DNA of 51,905 nucleotides from an uncultured Alphaproteobacteria bacterium (GTDB lineage Bacteria; Pseudomonadota; Alphaproteobacteria; Rhodobacterales; Rhodobacteraceae), in the NCBI GenBank assembly GCA_902599445.1, contig CACKFK010000010.1:1-51905 (forward strand), read 5' to 3'. How positions within the stretch are numbered: the first letter of the stretch is position 1; each line of letters opens with the position of its first letter. Shown here one piece after another: positions 44,154 through 51,905 of the stretch. A program made the position numbers and the translations under genes. Below the pieces are notes generated by a model. The model saw only the letters and a program-made list of their open reading frames with translations, did no database searches and was not told the DNA's origin.

Positions 44154-45862
44154 TGCCTTACCAAATCCCAAGGACACTGTATGCAGATATGTATGGTCCT
44201 ACTAAGGGAGACAAAGTTAGACTTGCTGATACCGAACTAATTATAGAAGTGGAAGAGGATTTCACTACATATGGGGAAGAAATTAAGTTTGGAGGTGGGA
44301 AGGTCATTAGGGACGGAATGGGACAATCTCAAAGAACTCGAAAAGAAGGTTCCGTTGACACAATTATTACAAATGCTCTGATAGTTGATGTGTCTGGTAT
44401 ATATAAAGCAGATGTCGGAATCGTTGATGGACGGATTTCTCAAATAGGTAAGGGAGGAAATCCAGATATCCAATCCGATGTAAATGTCGTAGTTGGACCA
44501 GGTACTGAGGTCATAGCAGGCGAAGGTAGAATTCTGACAGCTGGTGGTTTTGATTCTCACATTCATTTTATTTGTCCACAGCAAATTGATGATGCATTGC
44601 ATTCTGGGTTGACTACCATGCTAGGTGGAGGAACTGGTCCAGCTCATGGTACCCTAGCAACAACATGTACCCCAGGAGAATGGCACATTGGTAGAATGTT
44701 GCAGGCAGCAGATGGATTGCCTATGAATCTTGCCTTTGCCGGCAAGGGTAATTCCAGTTTACCCGTCGCTTTGGAAGAGCAAGTTCAGGCAGGCGCATGT
44801 GCACTTAAGTTACATGAAGATTGGGGAACGACACCAGCAGCAATAGATAATTGTTTGTCTGTTGCTGAAAACATGGATGTACAAGTTATGATCCATACGG
44901 ATACTCTCAATGAGAGTGGTTTTGTAGAAAAGACCATTGAGGCTTTTAAAGGCCGCACTATTCACGCCTTTCACACAGAAGGTGCTGGTGGGGGGCATGC
45001 ACCTGACATCATTAAAGTCTGTGGCGAACCAAATGTAATACCAAGTTCTACTAATCCTACTCGCCCCTATACAATCAACACCATAGAAGAGCACCTTGAT
45101 ATGCTGATGGTGTGTCACCATTTAGACAAATCAATTCCTGAGGATATTGCTTTCGCAGAAAGTAGAATTAGGAAGGAAACGATTGCTGCAGAGGATATTT
45201 TACACGATTTAGGTGCATTTTCAATTATAGCATCTGATAGCCAGGCGATGGGGAGAGTGGGAGAAGTCATTATTCGTACCTGGCAAACTGCGCACAAAAT
45301 GAAGGTTCAACGAGGTAGTTTGTCAGAAGAGAATGGTGAGAATGACAATGTGCGTGTCAAAAGATATATAGCTAAGTATACTATTAATCCTGCATTAGCC
45401 CATGGAATCAGTCATGAAATAGGTAGTATTTCCAAAGGAAAGCGAGCGGATTTAGTTCTCTGGAACCCAGCTTTTTTTGGAGTGAAACCGGAATTAGTCT
45501 TGCTGGGTGGTAGCATAGCCTGTGGGCAAATGGGAGACCCTAATGCTTCCATTCCTACACCTCAACCAGTTTATATTAGACCAATGTTTGGTGCTTTTGG
45601 CCGTTCACTTGAAAATTCTTCAGTCTCGTTTGTATCAGAAGCTGGTTTTTCTAATGATATTGGCAAAGCTTTACAACTTAGGAAAAAGATTGTTCCAGTA
45701 AAGGGGACAAGGAGTATCACTAAATCAGACATGGTATATAATGATTTGTGCCCTAATATAGAAGTTGATCCAGAGACTTATGAAGTTAGAGCAAATGGTA
45801 GTTTGTTGACCTGCGAACCAGCTTTGGATTTACCAATGACGCAAAGATATTTTCTTTATTAA
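44153..45862 (+). CDS. ureC: Urease alpha subunit (catalytic)
   Basis: The catalytic subunit that hydrolyses urea to ammonia and carbamate; 569 residues, normal length. Nickel ligands: [13 protein letters not shown] (two His), the carbamylated Lys in [12 protein letters not shown], His in [12 protein letters not shown] and [15 protein letters not shown], and Asp in [14 protein letters not shown]. The flap Cys and catalytic His are in [11 protein letters not shown]. All are intact. The ATG at 44153 is preferred over a TTG one codon before. Confidence 0.97.
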   Translation: MPYQIPRTLYADMYGPTKGDKVRLADTELIIEVEEDFTTYGEEIKFGGGKVIRDGMGQSQRTRKEGSVDTIITNALIVDVSGIYKADVGIVDGRISQIGKGGNPDIQSDVNVVVGPGTEVIAGEGRILTAGGFDSHIHFICPQQIDDALHSGLTTMLGGGTGPAHGTLATTCTPGEWHIGRMLQAADGLPMNLAFAGKGNSSLPVALEEQVQAGACALKLHEDWGTTPAAIDNCLSVAENMDVQVMIHTDTLNESGFVEKTIEAFKGRTIHAFHTEGAGGGHAPDIIKVCGEPNVIPSSTNPTRPYTINTIEEHLDMLMVCHHLDKSIPEDIAFAESRIRKETIAAEDILHDLGAFSIIASDSQAMGRVGEVIIRTWQTAHKMKVQRGSLSEENGENDNVRVKRYIAKYTINPALAHGISHEIGSISKGKRADLVLWNPAFFGVKPELVLLGGSIACGQMGDPNASIPTPQPVYIRPMFGAFGRSLENSSVSFVSEAGFSNDIGKALQLRKKIVPVKGTRSITKSDMVYNDLCPNIEVDPETYEVRANGSLLTCEPALDLPMTQRYFLY

Positions 45863-45904
45863 GTTAGGTTCTCATTAATTAGCAAAGGTAATTTAAAATA
45901 TTAA

Positions 45905-46363
45905 ATGATAAAAGGTAACAAAGTAATAGCTCATAATGTGAATCCCGGGTTAAAGCCTTCAGACTCCATTACCCTTTCCTATGACGACAGGTTTCGGAGG
46001 AGAATAGTCATGAGAACTGATGGGGGAAAGGAATTTTTATTAGATTTAGTAAAGACAACGGAACTTCGTAGCGGTGACCTCATTGCATTAGATGATGGTG
46101 AATATGTTGAAGTGAAAGCAGCTTATGAAAAACTAATGAAAGCCACTTCAAACGATCCTAAATTGATATTGAGGGCAGCTTGGCATATTGGCAACAGGCA
46201 TTTATCGTGTGAAATTCAAGCGAACAAGATACTTCTTCGTTTTGATCATGTTATTTTGCAAATGTTAGAAAATTTAGGGTTGACTCTAGAAATTATAAAC
46301 CAACCATTTAATCCGGAAGGTGGTGCTTACGGTGAGTTTAGGACAGCAAGTCACAAACACTAG
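45905..46363 (+). CDS. ureE: Urease accessory metallochaperone UreE
   Basis: Nickel chaperone that passes Ni to UreG. 152 residues, with the peptide-binding domain first and the metal-binding domain around RAAWHIGNRHLSCEIQ and DHVILQMLENLG. The C-terminal tail ends ASHKH, a short His-bearing tail instead of a long His-rich one. It lies 42 bp after ureC and overlaps ureF. Confidence 0.93.
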   Translation: MIKGNKVIAHNVNPGLKPSDSITLSYDDRFRRRIVMRTDGGKEFLLDLVKTTELRSGDLIALDDGEYVEVKAAYEKLMKATSNDPKLILRAAWHIGNRHLSCEIQANKILLRFDHVILQMLENLGLTLEIINQPFNPEGGAYGEFRTASHKH

Positions 46364-46997
46364 TTTGAACTGTCATAAAGTAATGGCGTGGCTTTCCCCA
46401 AGCTATCCAATGGGTGCTTTTGCTTATTCTCATGGTTTGGAGTTTGAAATTTCCTGCGGTAATATAGGCACGGCGAAAGATGTGAAGGACTGGATTGAAA
46501 CCCTTCTAAGAAACGGTTCAGGTTGGAATGAGCTGGTTTTATTTAGTCAAGCTTATAAAGCGGACAGAAAATCGCTGGGTGAAATCGCTAATTTGGCTAG
46601 AGCCTTAGCTCAAAGTAAAGAAAGGTATGAGGAGACTTTAGCTTTAGGTCGTGCATTTGAGAAGGCTACTTCAGCAATAATGGGATTAAAATGTAATGAT
46701 ATGCCCCTTCCAGTTGTGATGGGGTTCAGAGCAAAAAGTGAAGACATACCATTAGAATATATCCTACCTCTATACGCACATAATTTCGTTGCAAATTTGA
46801 TTAGTGTGGGGGTTAGATTGATCCCGCTAGGTCAAACTGAAGGTCAGCAAGTATTATTTAATTTGTTCCCTGTCATGGAAGAAATAGCAAAGGCAGCTTC
46901 AATTGCTAAACTAATAGATGTGAGGAACAGCTGCATATTATCAGATATAGCATCAATGCGACATGAAACTCTTGAAACAAGGTTATTTAGATCCTGA
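46332..46997 (+). CDS. ureF: Urease accessory protein UreF
   Basis: Partner of UreD and UreG in urease maturation, about 221 residues. Core blocks: VMAWLSPSYPMGAFAYSHGLEFEISCG, GSGWNELVLFSQAY and the C-terminal SDIASMRHETLETRLFRS. The start is uncertain: GTG at 46332 has a GGTGG-like site before it and gives a lead-in of family length, GTG at 46320 is also possible, and the first ATG at 46383 would remove residues usually present before the LSPSYP block. All but the last overlap the end of ureE. Confidence 0.92.
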   Translation: MSLGQQVTNTSLNCHKVMAWLSPSYPMGAFAYSHGLEFEISCGNIGTAKDVKDWIETLLRNGSGWNELVLFSQAYKADRKSLGEIANLARALAQSKERYEETLALGRAFEKATSAIMGLKCNDMPLPVVMGFRAKSEDIPLEYILPLYAHNFVANLISVGVRLIPLGQTEGQQVLFNLFPVMEEIAKAASIAKLIDVRNSCILSDIASMRHETLETRLFRS

Positions 46998-47046
46998 TTT
47001 ATTATTATGATATATTAATTAAGATTAAATGGTTTTAGGAAAGAAA

Positions 47047-47655
47047 ATGAAAACTAATGGCCCCCTAAAAGTAGGCATCGGTGGCCCGGTAGGAGCTGGA
47101 AAAACAAGCCTTACCGAGGCCCTATGTAGGAATTTGAGTAACGAGATTTCAATGGCGGTAATAACGAATGACATATATACGTCGGAAGACTCAGAATACT
47201 TAATGAGAAAACAGGTTCTACCATTAGAACGCATCAGAGGTATAGAGACAGGAGGCTGTCCTCATACGGCAATTCGGGAAGATGCATCGATCAACCTTGC
47301 TGCAATAGACGATCTTTTATCGAAAATCCCAGACCTCGAGCTAATTCTTGTTGAGAGTGGGGGAGACAATCTTGCAGCTACTTTCAGTCCTGAATTAGCA
47401 GATATTACAATCTACATGATCGATGTTGCCATGGGAGAAGAAATTCCTAGGAAGGGAGGACCAGGAATAACCAAATCTGATATTCTTCTTATAAATAAAA
47501 TCGATCTAGCGGAGTATGTCGAAGTCTCTATTGAAAAAATGAAAATAGATACCATTAAACAGAGGGTTGGCAAGCCGTTCCATTTTACTGATTTAAAAGC
47601 CCAAAATGGGGTCGCGGAAGTTGTTTCTTCGTTGAAGCTTTTAGGAGGGTTTTAG
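47047..47655 (+). CDS. ureG: Urease accessory GTPase UreG
   Basis: GTPase that drives nickel insertion into urease, 202 residues. P-loop [13 protein letters not shown], metal-linked [19 protein letters not shown] with the CPH motif, [17 protein letters not shown], and guanine-specificity NKIDLAEYV. The ATG at 47047 preceded by GGAAAG is preferred over 47029. It closes the cluster. No urea ABC transporter (UrtABCDE) gene is adjacent. Confidence 0.96.
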   Translation: MKTNGPLKVGIGGPVGAGKTSLTEALCRNLSNEISMAVITNDIYTSEDSEYLMRKQVLPLERIRGIETGGCPHTAIREDASINLAAIDDLLSKIPDLELILVESGGDNLAATFSPELADITIYMIDVAMGEEIPRKGGPGITKSDILLINKIDLAEYVEVSIEKMKIDTIKQRVGKPFHFTDLKAQNGVAEVVSSLKLLGGF

Positions 47656-47858
47656 CAAACAGAGATCAGGACCTTGACGAAGGGAAGATTAGCTCTTAGA
47701 CATTCAGTAATCCCAATCTGTGAAAGATTTTTTATCTGGGTTGGATTCAAAAGAGGAAGCACGTTCTTTTATTAATTTTATAGACTTTTGTCACACTGTA
47801 AGTTAGCACCCAATAGCCCTCAACTTGGCAAGTTCAACTCAATAAGGGTTAAATAACC

Positions 47859-48791
47859 TTGTTTTCAAGAATATACTCAGACACTTCCTTGAGCTTATTA
47901 ATTGTATTAAGCGCTTCCGCTTGGGGTTTGTACTGGCTGCCTTTGAGGGCAATTGAGTACGCTGGAATGGCTGGATCATGGAGCATTGTGTTGGTTAATG
48001 CATGTCCACTAATAGTTCTCTTTCCATTATTAATATTCAATATCAAGGGACTGAAAATTCACCCGGTACCAATGACATGTGCTGGTTTCATGATAGGCGC
48101 AGCATTTACATTATATGCAAATGGATTGGTTGAAACTACCGTTATAAGAGCCACACTTTTATTCTACCTGAGCCCTATCTGGTCCACTATTTTAGGTATT
48201 TTTTGGCTTTCGGAACGTTTAACTAGCGCAAGAATAGTTTCAATATTTGTCGCTGTTATTGGTCTTTTTCTATTGCTAGCAGACCTCAATAACTCAGACA
48301 ACATTAAGCTAAATATAGGCGATCTTTTTGGATTTTTATCGGGGATATTTTGGGCAATAGGAGCAACTATTATAAATAGGTGGCCAAATGCTCCTACTTT
48401 ACCACTAACAACTATAGTTTATGTTGCCACAGCAATCCTTTCTGTTCTCTTTGCCGTATTCCTTTACCAAGATCCAATTCCAAATATTGATGTTATAAAG
48501 GGTAGTTTTTTCACAGCGGCCATATGGTCTATAATAATTTTGCTCCCAGGTTTTTGGATTATTTTTAGGGTGTCTCAGTTGCTATTTCCAGGAAGGGTTG
48601 GAATTCTCATGATGTCAGAAGTTATTGTGGCTATTGTTAGTGCAAGGATTTTAATTCCTGAGGAAAGCATGGCTTTCTTACAGTGGGTAGGTGCTGGGGC
48701 TATTTTATTTGCAGGAATCATAGAGGTCTTTTTTGGTGATAGTAAGATAGAAAAAAATCCTGAATCACTGAGATCGTCTCCATCTAGATAA
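47859..48791 (+). CDS. DMT superfamily (EamA) permease
   Basis: A 310-residue inner-membrane protein with about ten hydrophobic segments in two EamA repeats: SLLIVLSASAWGLYWLPLRAIEYAG near the N-terminus and IGDLFGFLSGIFWAIGATIINRWP in the middle. LLFYLSPIWSTILGIFWLSERLT is a typical end of repeat 1. The start is a TTG at 47859 with AAGGG before it. It exports or imports small metabolites; substrate unknown. It converges with the decayed kinase gene, overlapping its end by 8 bp. Confidence 0.87.
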   Translation: MFSRIYSDTSLSLLIVLSASAWGLYWLPLRAIEYAGMAGSWSIVLVNACPLIVLFPLLIFNIKGLKIHPVPMTCAGFMIGAAFTLYANGLVETTVIRATLLFYLSPIWSTILGIFWLSERLTSARIVSIFVAVIGLFLLLADLNNSDNIKLNIGDLFGFLSGIFWAIGATIINRWPNAPTLPLTTIVYVATAILSVLFAVFLYQDPIPNIDVIKGSFFTAAIWSIIILLPGFWIIFRVSQLLFPGRVGILMMSEVIVAIVSARILIPEESMAFLQWVGAGAILFAGIIEVFFGDSKIEKNPESLRSSPSR

Positions 48792-49442
48792 CAGTTATGG
48801 TTATCAACATTTTATTTTTTTTCCTGTTTTCATACAAGAATTCAGTACCAAGACTGTTCCCGAGAATGAAGTTTTCGTTGGGTAAGTCATTCTCTAAAAT
48901 CTTTTTTCTCCTCACCTCTTCAGTGAGAGATTTTCAACGATGTTCAAGTCTTTCTCTGATAATATTTGGTGAAAAATTTATAAAAATTGTAGTATCATAA
49001 AACTTTAGTAAATCTGACCATGGTTTCTCTTTCAACATGAGATAATTACCCTCAACTATTAAATGCCTGACAGAAGCTTCAATTATGTTAGAGCCATTTC
49101 GCGAAACCTCTAACTCTCGGTCAAACACTGGAACAGCTATGGATTTTTCTCTGTTTTCGAATAATCTTTTTAGCATGAAGGTAAAGCCAGGAATGTCAAA
49201 CGTATTTGGAGAGCCTTTTTTGCTTAACAAACCAAGGTTATTTAAGACAATATCATCATAATGAAATCCGTCCATTTGGAAAATATCTGCACTATTAAGT
49301 TCGTAGCTATTAATCCGTGCGCGCAGATCCATAGCAAGCGTTGATTTGCCCGAACATGGAGGTCCCGCTATTGCAGTTATGCTGCGATGTTTTTTCCCCT
49401 GTCAACAATGATGGAAACTAGTTTGTCAAAATTCACTTTCAT
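48784..49442 (-). pseudogene. Decayed P-loop kinase gene (uridine kinase/YggC-like)
   Basis: Similarity to the small nucleoside/pantothenate-kinase-like family runs over about 219 codons but is broken twice. From the ATG at 49442 the frame reads into GGGGAAAAAAC and hits TAA after 21 codons; a -1 shift in the A run restores HRSITAIAGPPCSGKSTLA with the Walker A motif. The body (MDGFHYDDIVLNN, GSPNTFDIPGF, IVEGNYLML) is intact. At 48934-48936 a TGA stands right after RERLEHR, where the family has Trp (RW); the same frame then continues with NDLPN, as expected, to a TAG at 48784-48786. Two lesions in one gene indicate decay. Other genes use TGG for Trp and TGA as stop, so recoding is unlikely. 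Confidence 0.8.
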
Positions 49443-49511
49443 CACACTATTAATTTGATTCAGTCTACCCACCAAGTTTCAAGCAAATAGGATACATATA
49501 ATTCTAGGTTA

Positions 49512-50756
49512 TTAATTTTCAGTTTCCGCTGCGATGCTTGTAATAGTGAGTAACAATTCAGCAGCGGCATCCATGTCTTTTGTGGAAATCCATTCTAGTG
49601 GGCCATGAACATTTTGCATTCCTGTAAAAAGATTTGGTGTTGGCACGCCCATTTCAGTTAATAGAGAACCATCTGTACCACCACGTATTGGTTTTTTTAT
49701 GGGCTTAATGCCTAATTTTTTTATCGCTGTTTCAGCCAATTCAATTGGTTTAGGATCTTTGTCTAGCCAATATCTCATGTTTCTGTATTGGGGACGAATA
49801 TGGCAAAATATTTGTGACCGTGGCTCTGATTCCTGCACAGTTTCACAAATTCTTGAGAGTAAATGACCTTTATCTTTTAATCCTTGCAGTTCGAAGTCTC
49901 TCAGAATGAACTTAAGTCTCATTTCAGATGAGCCCCCAACCATGTCTGTGGCATGTATAAACCCATCACGGCCATCGGTAACTTCTGGCGTCATGGTAGT
50001 TTGAGGTAGATTATTAATTATTCTTGATGCAAGATGGATAGCATTGACCATTTCGCCTTTAGCTTCCCCAGGATGTATTGAGACGCCTTTGATAGTTACT
50101 TCGGCTAAATCTGCCGAAAAGGTTTCAGCATCCAGTTCACCAACTTTTCCACCATCAAAGGTGTAGGCAAATTCAACACCTAAATCTTTTGGCAATGCCT
50201 TGTGCACACCCTTTGCGATTTCTTCATCAGGATTAAAGGCCAATCTAATTTTCCCATGAGGTATATTGGGATTTTCGAGCAAGTGTCGTGCTGCAGTCAT
50301 GATTATTGCTATTCCTGCTTTATCATCTGCTCCTAGCAGAGTTTTACCTGATGCTGTAATAATATTGTGGCCTTGTTTCTCATTTAAATGGGGAAAATCT
50401 CTAGGGGAAAGTACTAGAGAAGGATCATCGGGAAAAGTAATATCTCCACCGTTATAACCTTTTATCATTCTTGGTTTTACGTCGTTTGCATTAAATTGTG
50501 GTGCTGTATCAACATGGGCAAGAAAACCAATTGCAGGTCCTTTTGTATTTGCTGGGATTGTAGCTAGTACTACCCCGTAATCGGTAATTTGGACATCGTG
50601 GGCTTTCATATCGTTAAGCTCTTTTTCCAGAAGCTTAAGCATATCATATTGGATACTTGTACTGGGTGTTGTTAGTGACCCCTCTTCACTTTGGCTGTCA
50701 ATAGCCGCATATCTGATAAGACGATCCCCAAGTTCTTTTTCAAATCGATTTGTCAT
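49512..50756 (-). CDS. pepT: Peptidase T (tripeptide aminopeptidase, M20B)
   Basis: A 414-residue zinc tripeptidase, cytoplasmic. Zinc-ligand and catalytic blocks: GFLAHVDTAPQF (His, Asp), LGADDKAGIAIIM (Asp), FNPDEEIAKG (Glu-Glu), TFDGG, and the C-terminal TGMQNVHGPLEWIS with the last His. GGTDGSLLTEMGVPTPN is also typical. Length is normal. It fits peptide use together with the dipeptide importer and M32 peptidase at the other end of the window. Confidence 0.95.
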   Translation of the reverse strand: MTNRFEKELGDRLIRYAAIDSQSEEGSLTTPSTSIQYDMLKLLEKELNDMKAHDVQITDYGVVLATIPANTKGPAIGFLAHVDTAPQFNANDVKPRMIKGYNGGDITFPDDPSLVLSPRDFPHLNEKQGHNIITASGKTLLGADDKAGIAIIMTAARHLLENPNIPHGKIRLAFNPDEEIAKGVHKALPKDLGVEFAYTFDGGKVGELDAETFSADLAEVTIKGVSIHPGEAKGEMVNAIHLASRIINNLPQTTMTPEVTDGRDGFIHATDMVGGSSEMRLKFILRDFELQGLKDKGHLLSRICETVQESEPRSQIFCHIRPQYRNMRYWLDKDPKPIELAETAIKKLGIKPIKKPIRGGTDGSLLTEMGVPTPNLFTGMQNVHGPLEWISTKDMDAAAELLLTITSIAAETEN

Positions 50757-51230
50757 GAATCATCCTATTGATTAGGCAGTTTAGTAATAAGTGGAACAAT
50801 ATTTTAGAAAGTTGAATATTATTGGGATAAAAGCCTGCGTGGGTATTATGATGATATCCTTGCCACTATAAATCATAATGAATATGTAAATCATAATGAA
50901 TATGTTGTGAAAAGGAAGACAGAAAATGGATATTTATGATAAATTGATGAATGTTCTGACAATATGGCTGTAGATGCCAAGCTAGAACTCTACCGTCCTG
51001 ATTATACTTTCGCGAGAGATCAAACGAACACTGGTTTCATTTTATCTGAGTGCCTCCCTATGATGAAGGGTATAATGGAAAGCGAGATATAGAGCCTTAC
51101 AAAAATTTACCCAATTAAAATGCAATAGACATAAATGGTGAGGTGGCCACGGGCTTTAATAACCAATCCGGAGGAATTAAGTGTAGGCTTCGTTTCCACC
51201 CCAGAATCCACTTATCATAGCTTCTAAATT
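50757..51230. other. Region without intact genes
   Basis: A 474-bp stretch upstream of pepT and before the proW remnant. No frame shows a recognisable family. One open stretch around 50970-51090 (codons for AVDAKLELYRPDYTFARD) reads like protein but I cannot name it. The region holds an 18-bp tandem duplication and is best seen as decayed sequence plus the pepT promoter. Confidence 0.5.
50870..50905. repeat. 18-bp tandem duplication
   Basis: AAATCATAATGAATATGT occurs twice back to back at 50870-50887 and 50888-50905 without mismatch. It lies in the decayed stretch before pepT (114 bp upstream of its start). It is most likely a replication-slippage duplication. Confidence 0.85.
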
Positions 51231-51905
51231 TTGCAATGGATCATGATGTCACACCGATCAATTGGTGGGAGGAAATTAGACCTTGGTACTATCTTGGGGC
51301 TAAATTTTATTGTAGTTGTCGGCATGTGGCTTGAAGCGATGATTTCAGTATATCTTTGTGGAATAGCGGAAGTGTTTTGTTTTGTGTCGGGGACATTAAG
51401 AAGGATTTGGGTAGCCCATAATTCGATTGTTTAAGCCTGTACTCGTCCAATAAATGATACACTGCAAACAAACAATGCGACTATTTGTGATACTTATACC
51501 TTTTGTAATGCTATTCAAAATTGGTAATTTTACAGTCCTTTTTAGCAATAATTATATGTGCAATAGTTCCAGCTATCCGGTATTCAGAACGTGGCATACG
51601 TAACTTGCCTGAACACGTCATTGAAGCTGCTCAAATGATGGGAAGTACTAAATGGCAGTTGCTTTGGCAAGTTAAGATGCCTCTTGATTTACTAGTCCTC
51701 ATGCTAGGTCTTAATCAAACTATAATGCACGATATAGTAATGCTAGTAACTGCTACTTTAATTGGGACAAAGGGATTGGAACAAATAGTTTTCATGGGTT
51801 GATTGACGGTAATATGGGTAAAGGATTTGTTGCTGGGATATCCCTGGCAATCATTGCGATGATAGTTGATCAAATGAGAAAGGCAGTATGCGAAAGAAGA
51901 AGTCA
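51231..51905 (+). pseudogene. proW: Decayed glycine betaine/proline ABC permease gene (proW-like), cut by window end
   Basis: ProW-type permease similarity runs through four pieces in shifting frames. Piece 1 (51231-51434) has ISVYLCGIAEVFCFVSGTLRRIWVAHNS, matching the first membrane segments and the P-L-G-I-W-x-A-R-S region. Piece 2 (about 51430-51520) has RLFVILIPFVMLFKIGN, the VYLIPxVMLFGIG block. Piece 3 (51521-51802) has IEAAQMMGSTKWQLLWQVKMPL and LNQTIMHDIVMLV, the EAA loop and next helix. Piece 4 (from 51796) continues LIDGNMGKGFVAGISLAIIAMIVDQ. An in-frame TAA interrupts piece 2. At least three shifts and a stop make it non-functional, and key residues such as VxxPxALP have eroded. 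Confidence 0.8.

Noticed and set aside
48934-48936. TGA read as tryptophan in the kinase gene
   Set aside because: Other genes in the window use TGG for tryptophan and end at TGA without extended homology past it, so a recoded genetic code is not supported.
1-51905. CRISPR arrays, tRNA/rRNA genes, insertion sequences, prophage, toxin-antitoxin or biosynthetic gene cluster
   Set aside because: No spaced direct repeats, cloverleaf sequences, transposase-like frames or terminal inverted repeats with target duplications were seen while reading both strands.

Overview
The window looks like chromosomal DNA of a free-living, AT-rich (about 40% G+C by eye, not computed) Gram-negative bacterium, most likely a marine alphaproteobacterium of the Rhodospirillales/SAR116/AEGEAN-169 type. 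That placement is inference from gene content: tightly packed and overlapping genes, ATP-type PEP carboxykinase, a ureDABC-EFG cluster, a carboxypeptidase Taq homologue, many glutathione S-transferases, molybdenum hydroxylases and many ABC importers. No rRNA, tRNA, CRISPR array, phage or insertion sequence was seen.

Layout. 1-10.1 kb: the C-terminal part of an N,N-dimethylformamidase-like large subunit (+). It converges on a minus-strand set of amidase, fused double ATPase, two permeases and a binding protein of a dipeptide/oligopeptide importer, then a metallocarboxypeptidase and an SDR dehydrogenase. 10.4-18.2 kb (+): quinone oxidoreductase, TauE-like exporter, an SsuABC/TauABC-type importer with a Tat-like binding protein, a terminator, and three thioredoxin-fold GSTs. 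18.3-32.4 kb: a catabolic block with a phytoene-dehydrogenase-like FAD enzyme, three alpha/beta hydrolases, an overlapping operon (Gfo/Idh/MocA dehydrogenase, creatininase-family hydrolase, cupin, D-2-hydroxyacid dehydrogenase), a gamma-resorcylate-decarboxylase-like amidohydrolase, a LacI repressor, an OsmC protein, a beta-hydroxyacid dehydrogenase, another GST and an M24 hydrolase. 32.4-41.7 kb: E1 alpha/E1 beta and a degenerate E2 of a 2-oxoacid (acetoin-like) dehydrogenase, an aldehyde dehydrogenase, a two-subunit isoquinoline-1-oxidoreductase-like Mo enzyme, pckA and an NrtS-like small membrane protein. 42-47.7 kb: an AhpD-like protein and the complete urease cluster. 47.8-51.9 kb: a DMT permease, a decayed kinase gene, pepT and a badly decayed proW.

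The most striking signal is a family of 14-bp palindromes close to TGCAAACGTTTGCA. They lie in front of the importer (12632), the FAD enzyme (18308), the divergent hydrolases (21134), and on both sides of the lacI/osmC intergenic region (27503 and 27557). At 18308 the palindrome sits directly after a near-consensus promoter (TTGACA, 17 bp, AATAAT). These sites tie importer, FAD enzyme, hydrolases, LacI repressor and decarboxylase-like amidohydrolase into one predicted LacI regulon; the GST operon may be included only by adjacency. This is a candidate undescribed catabolic system. Its substrate is unknown; the enzyme mix (GSTs, GS-hydroquinone reductase, Mo hydroxylase, resorcylate-decarboxylase fold, C-C-hydrolase-like serine hydrolases) suggests an aromatic, aryl-ether or N-heterocyclic compound. 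A second theme is organic nitrogen: formamidase-like, amidase, creatininase-family, creatinase-like M24 and urease genes all lie in one window.
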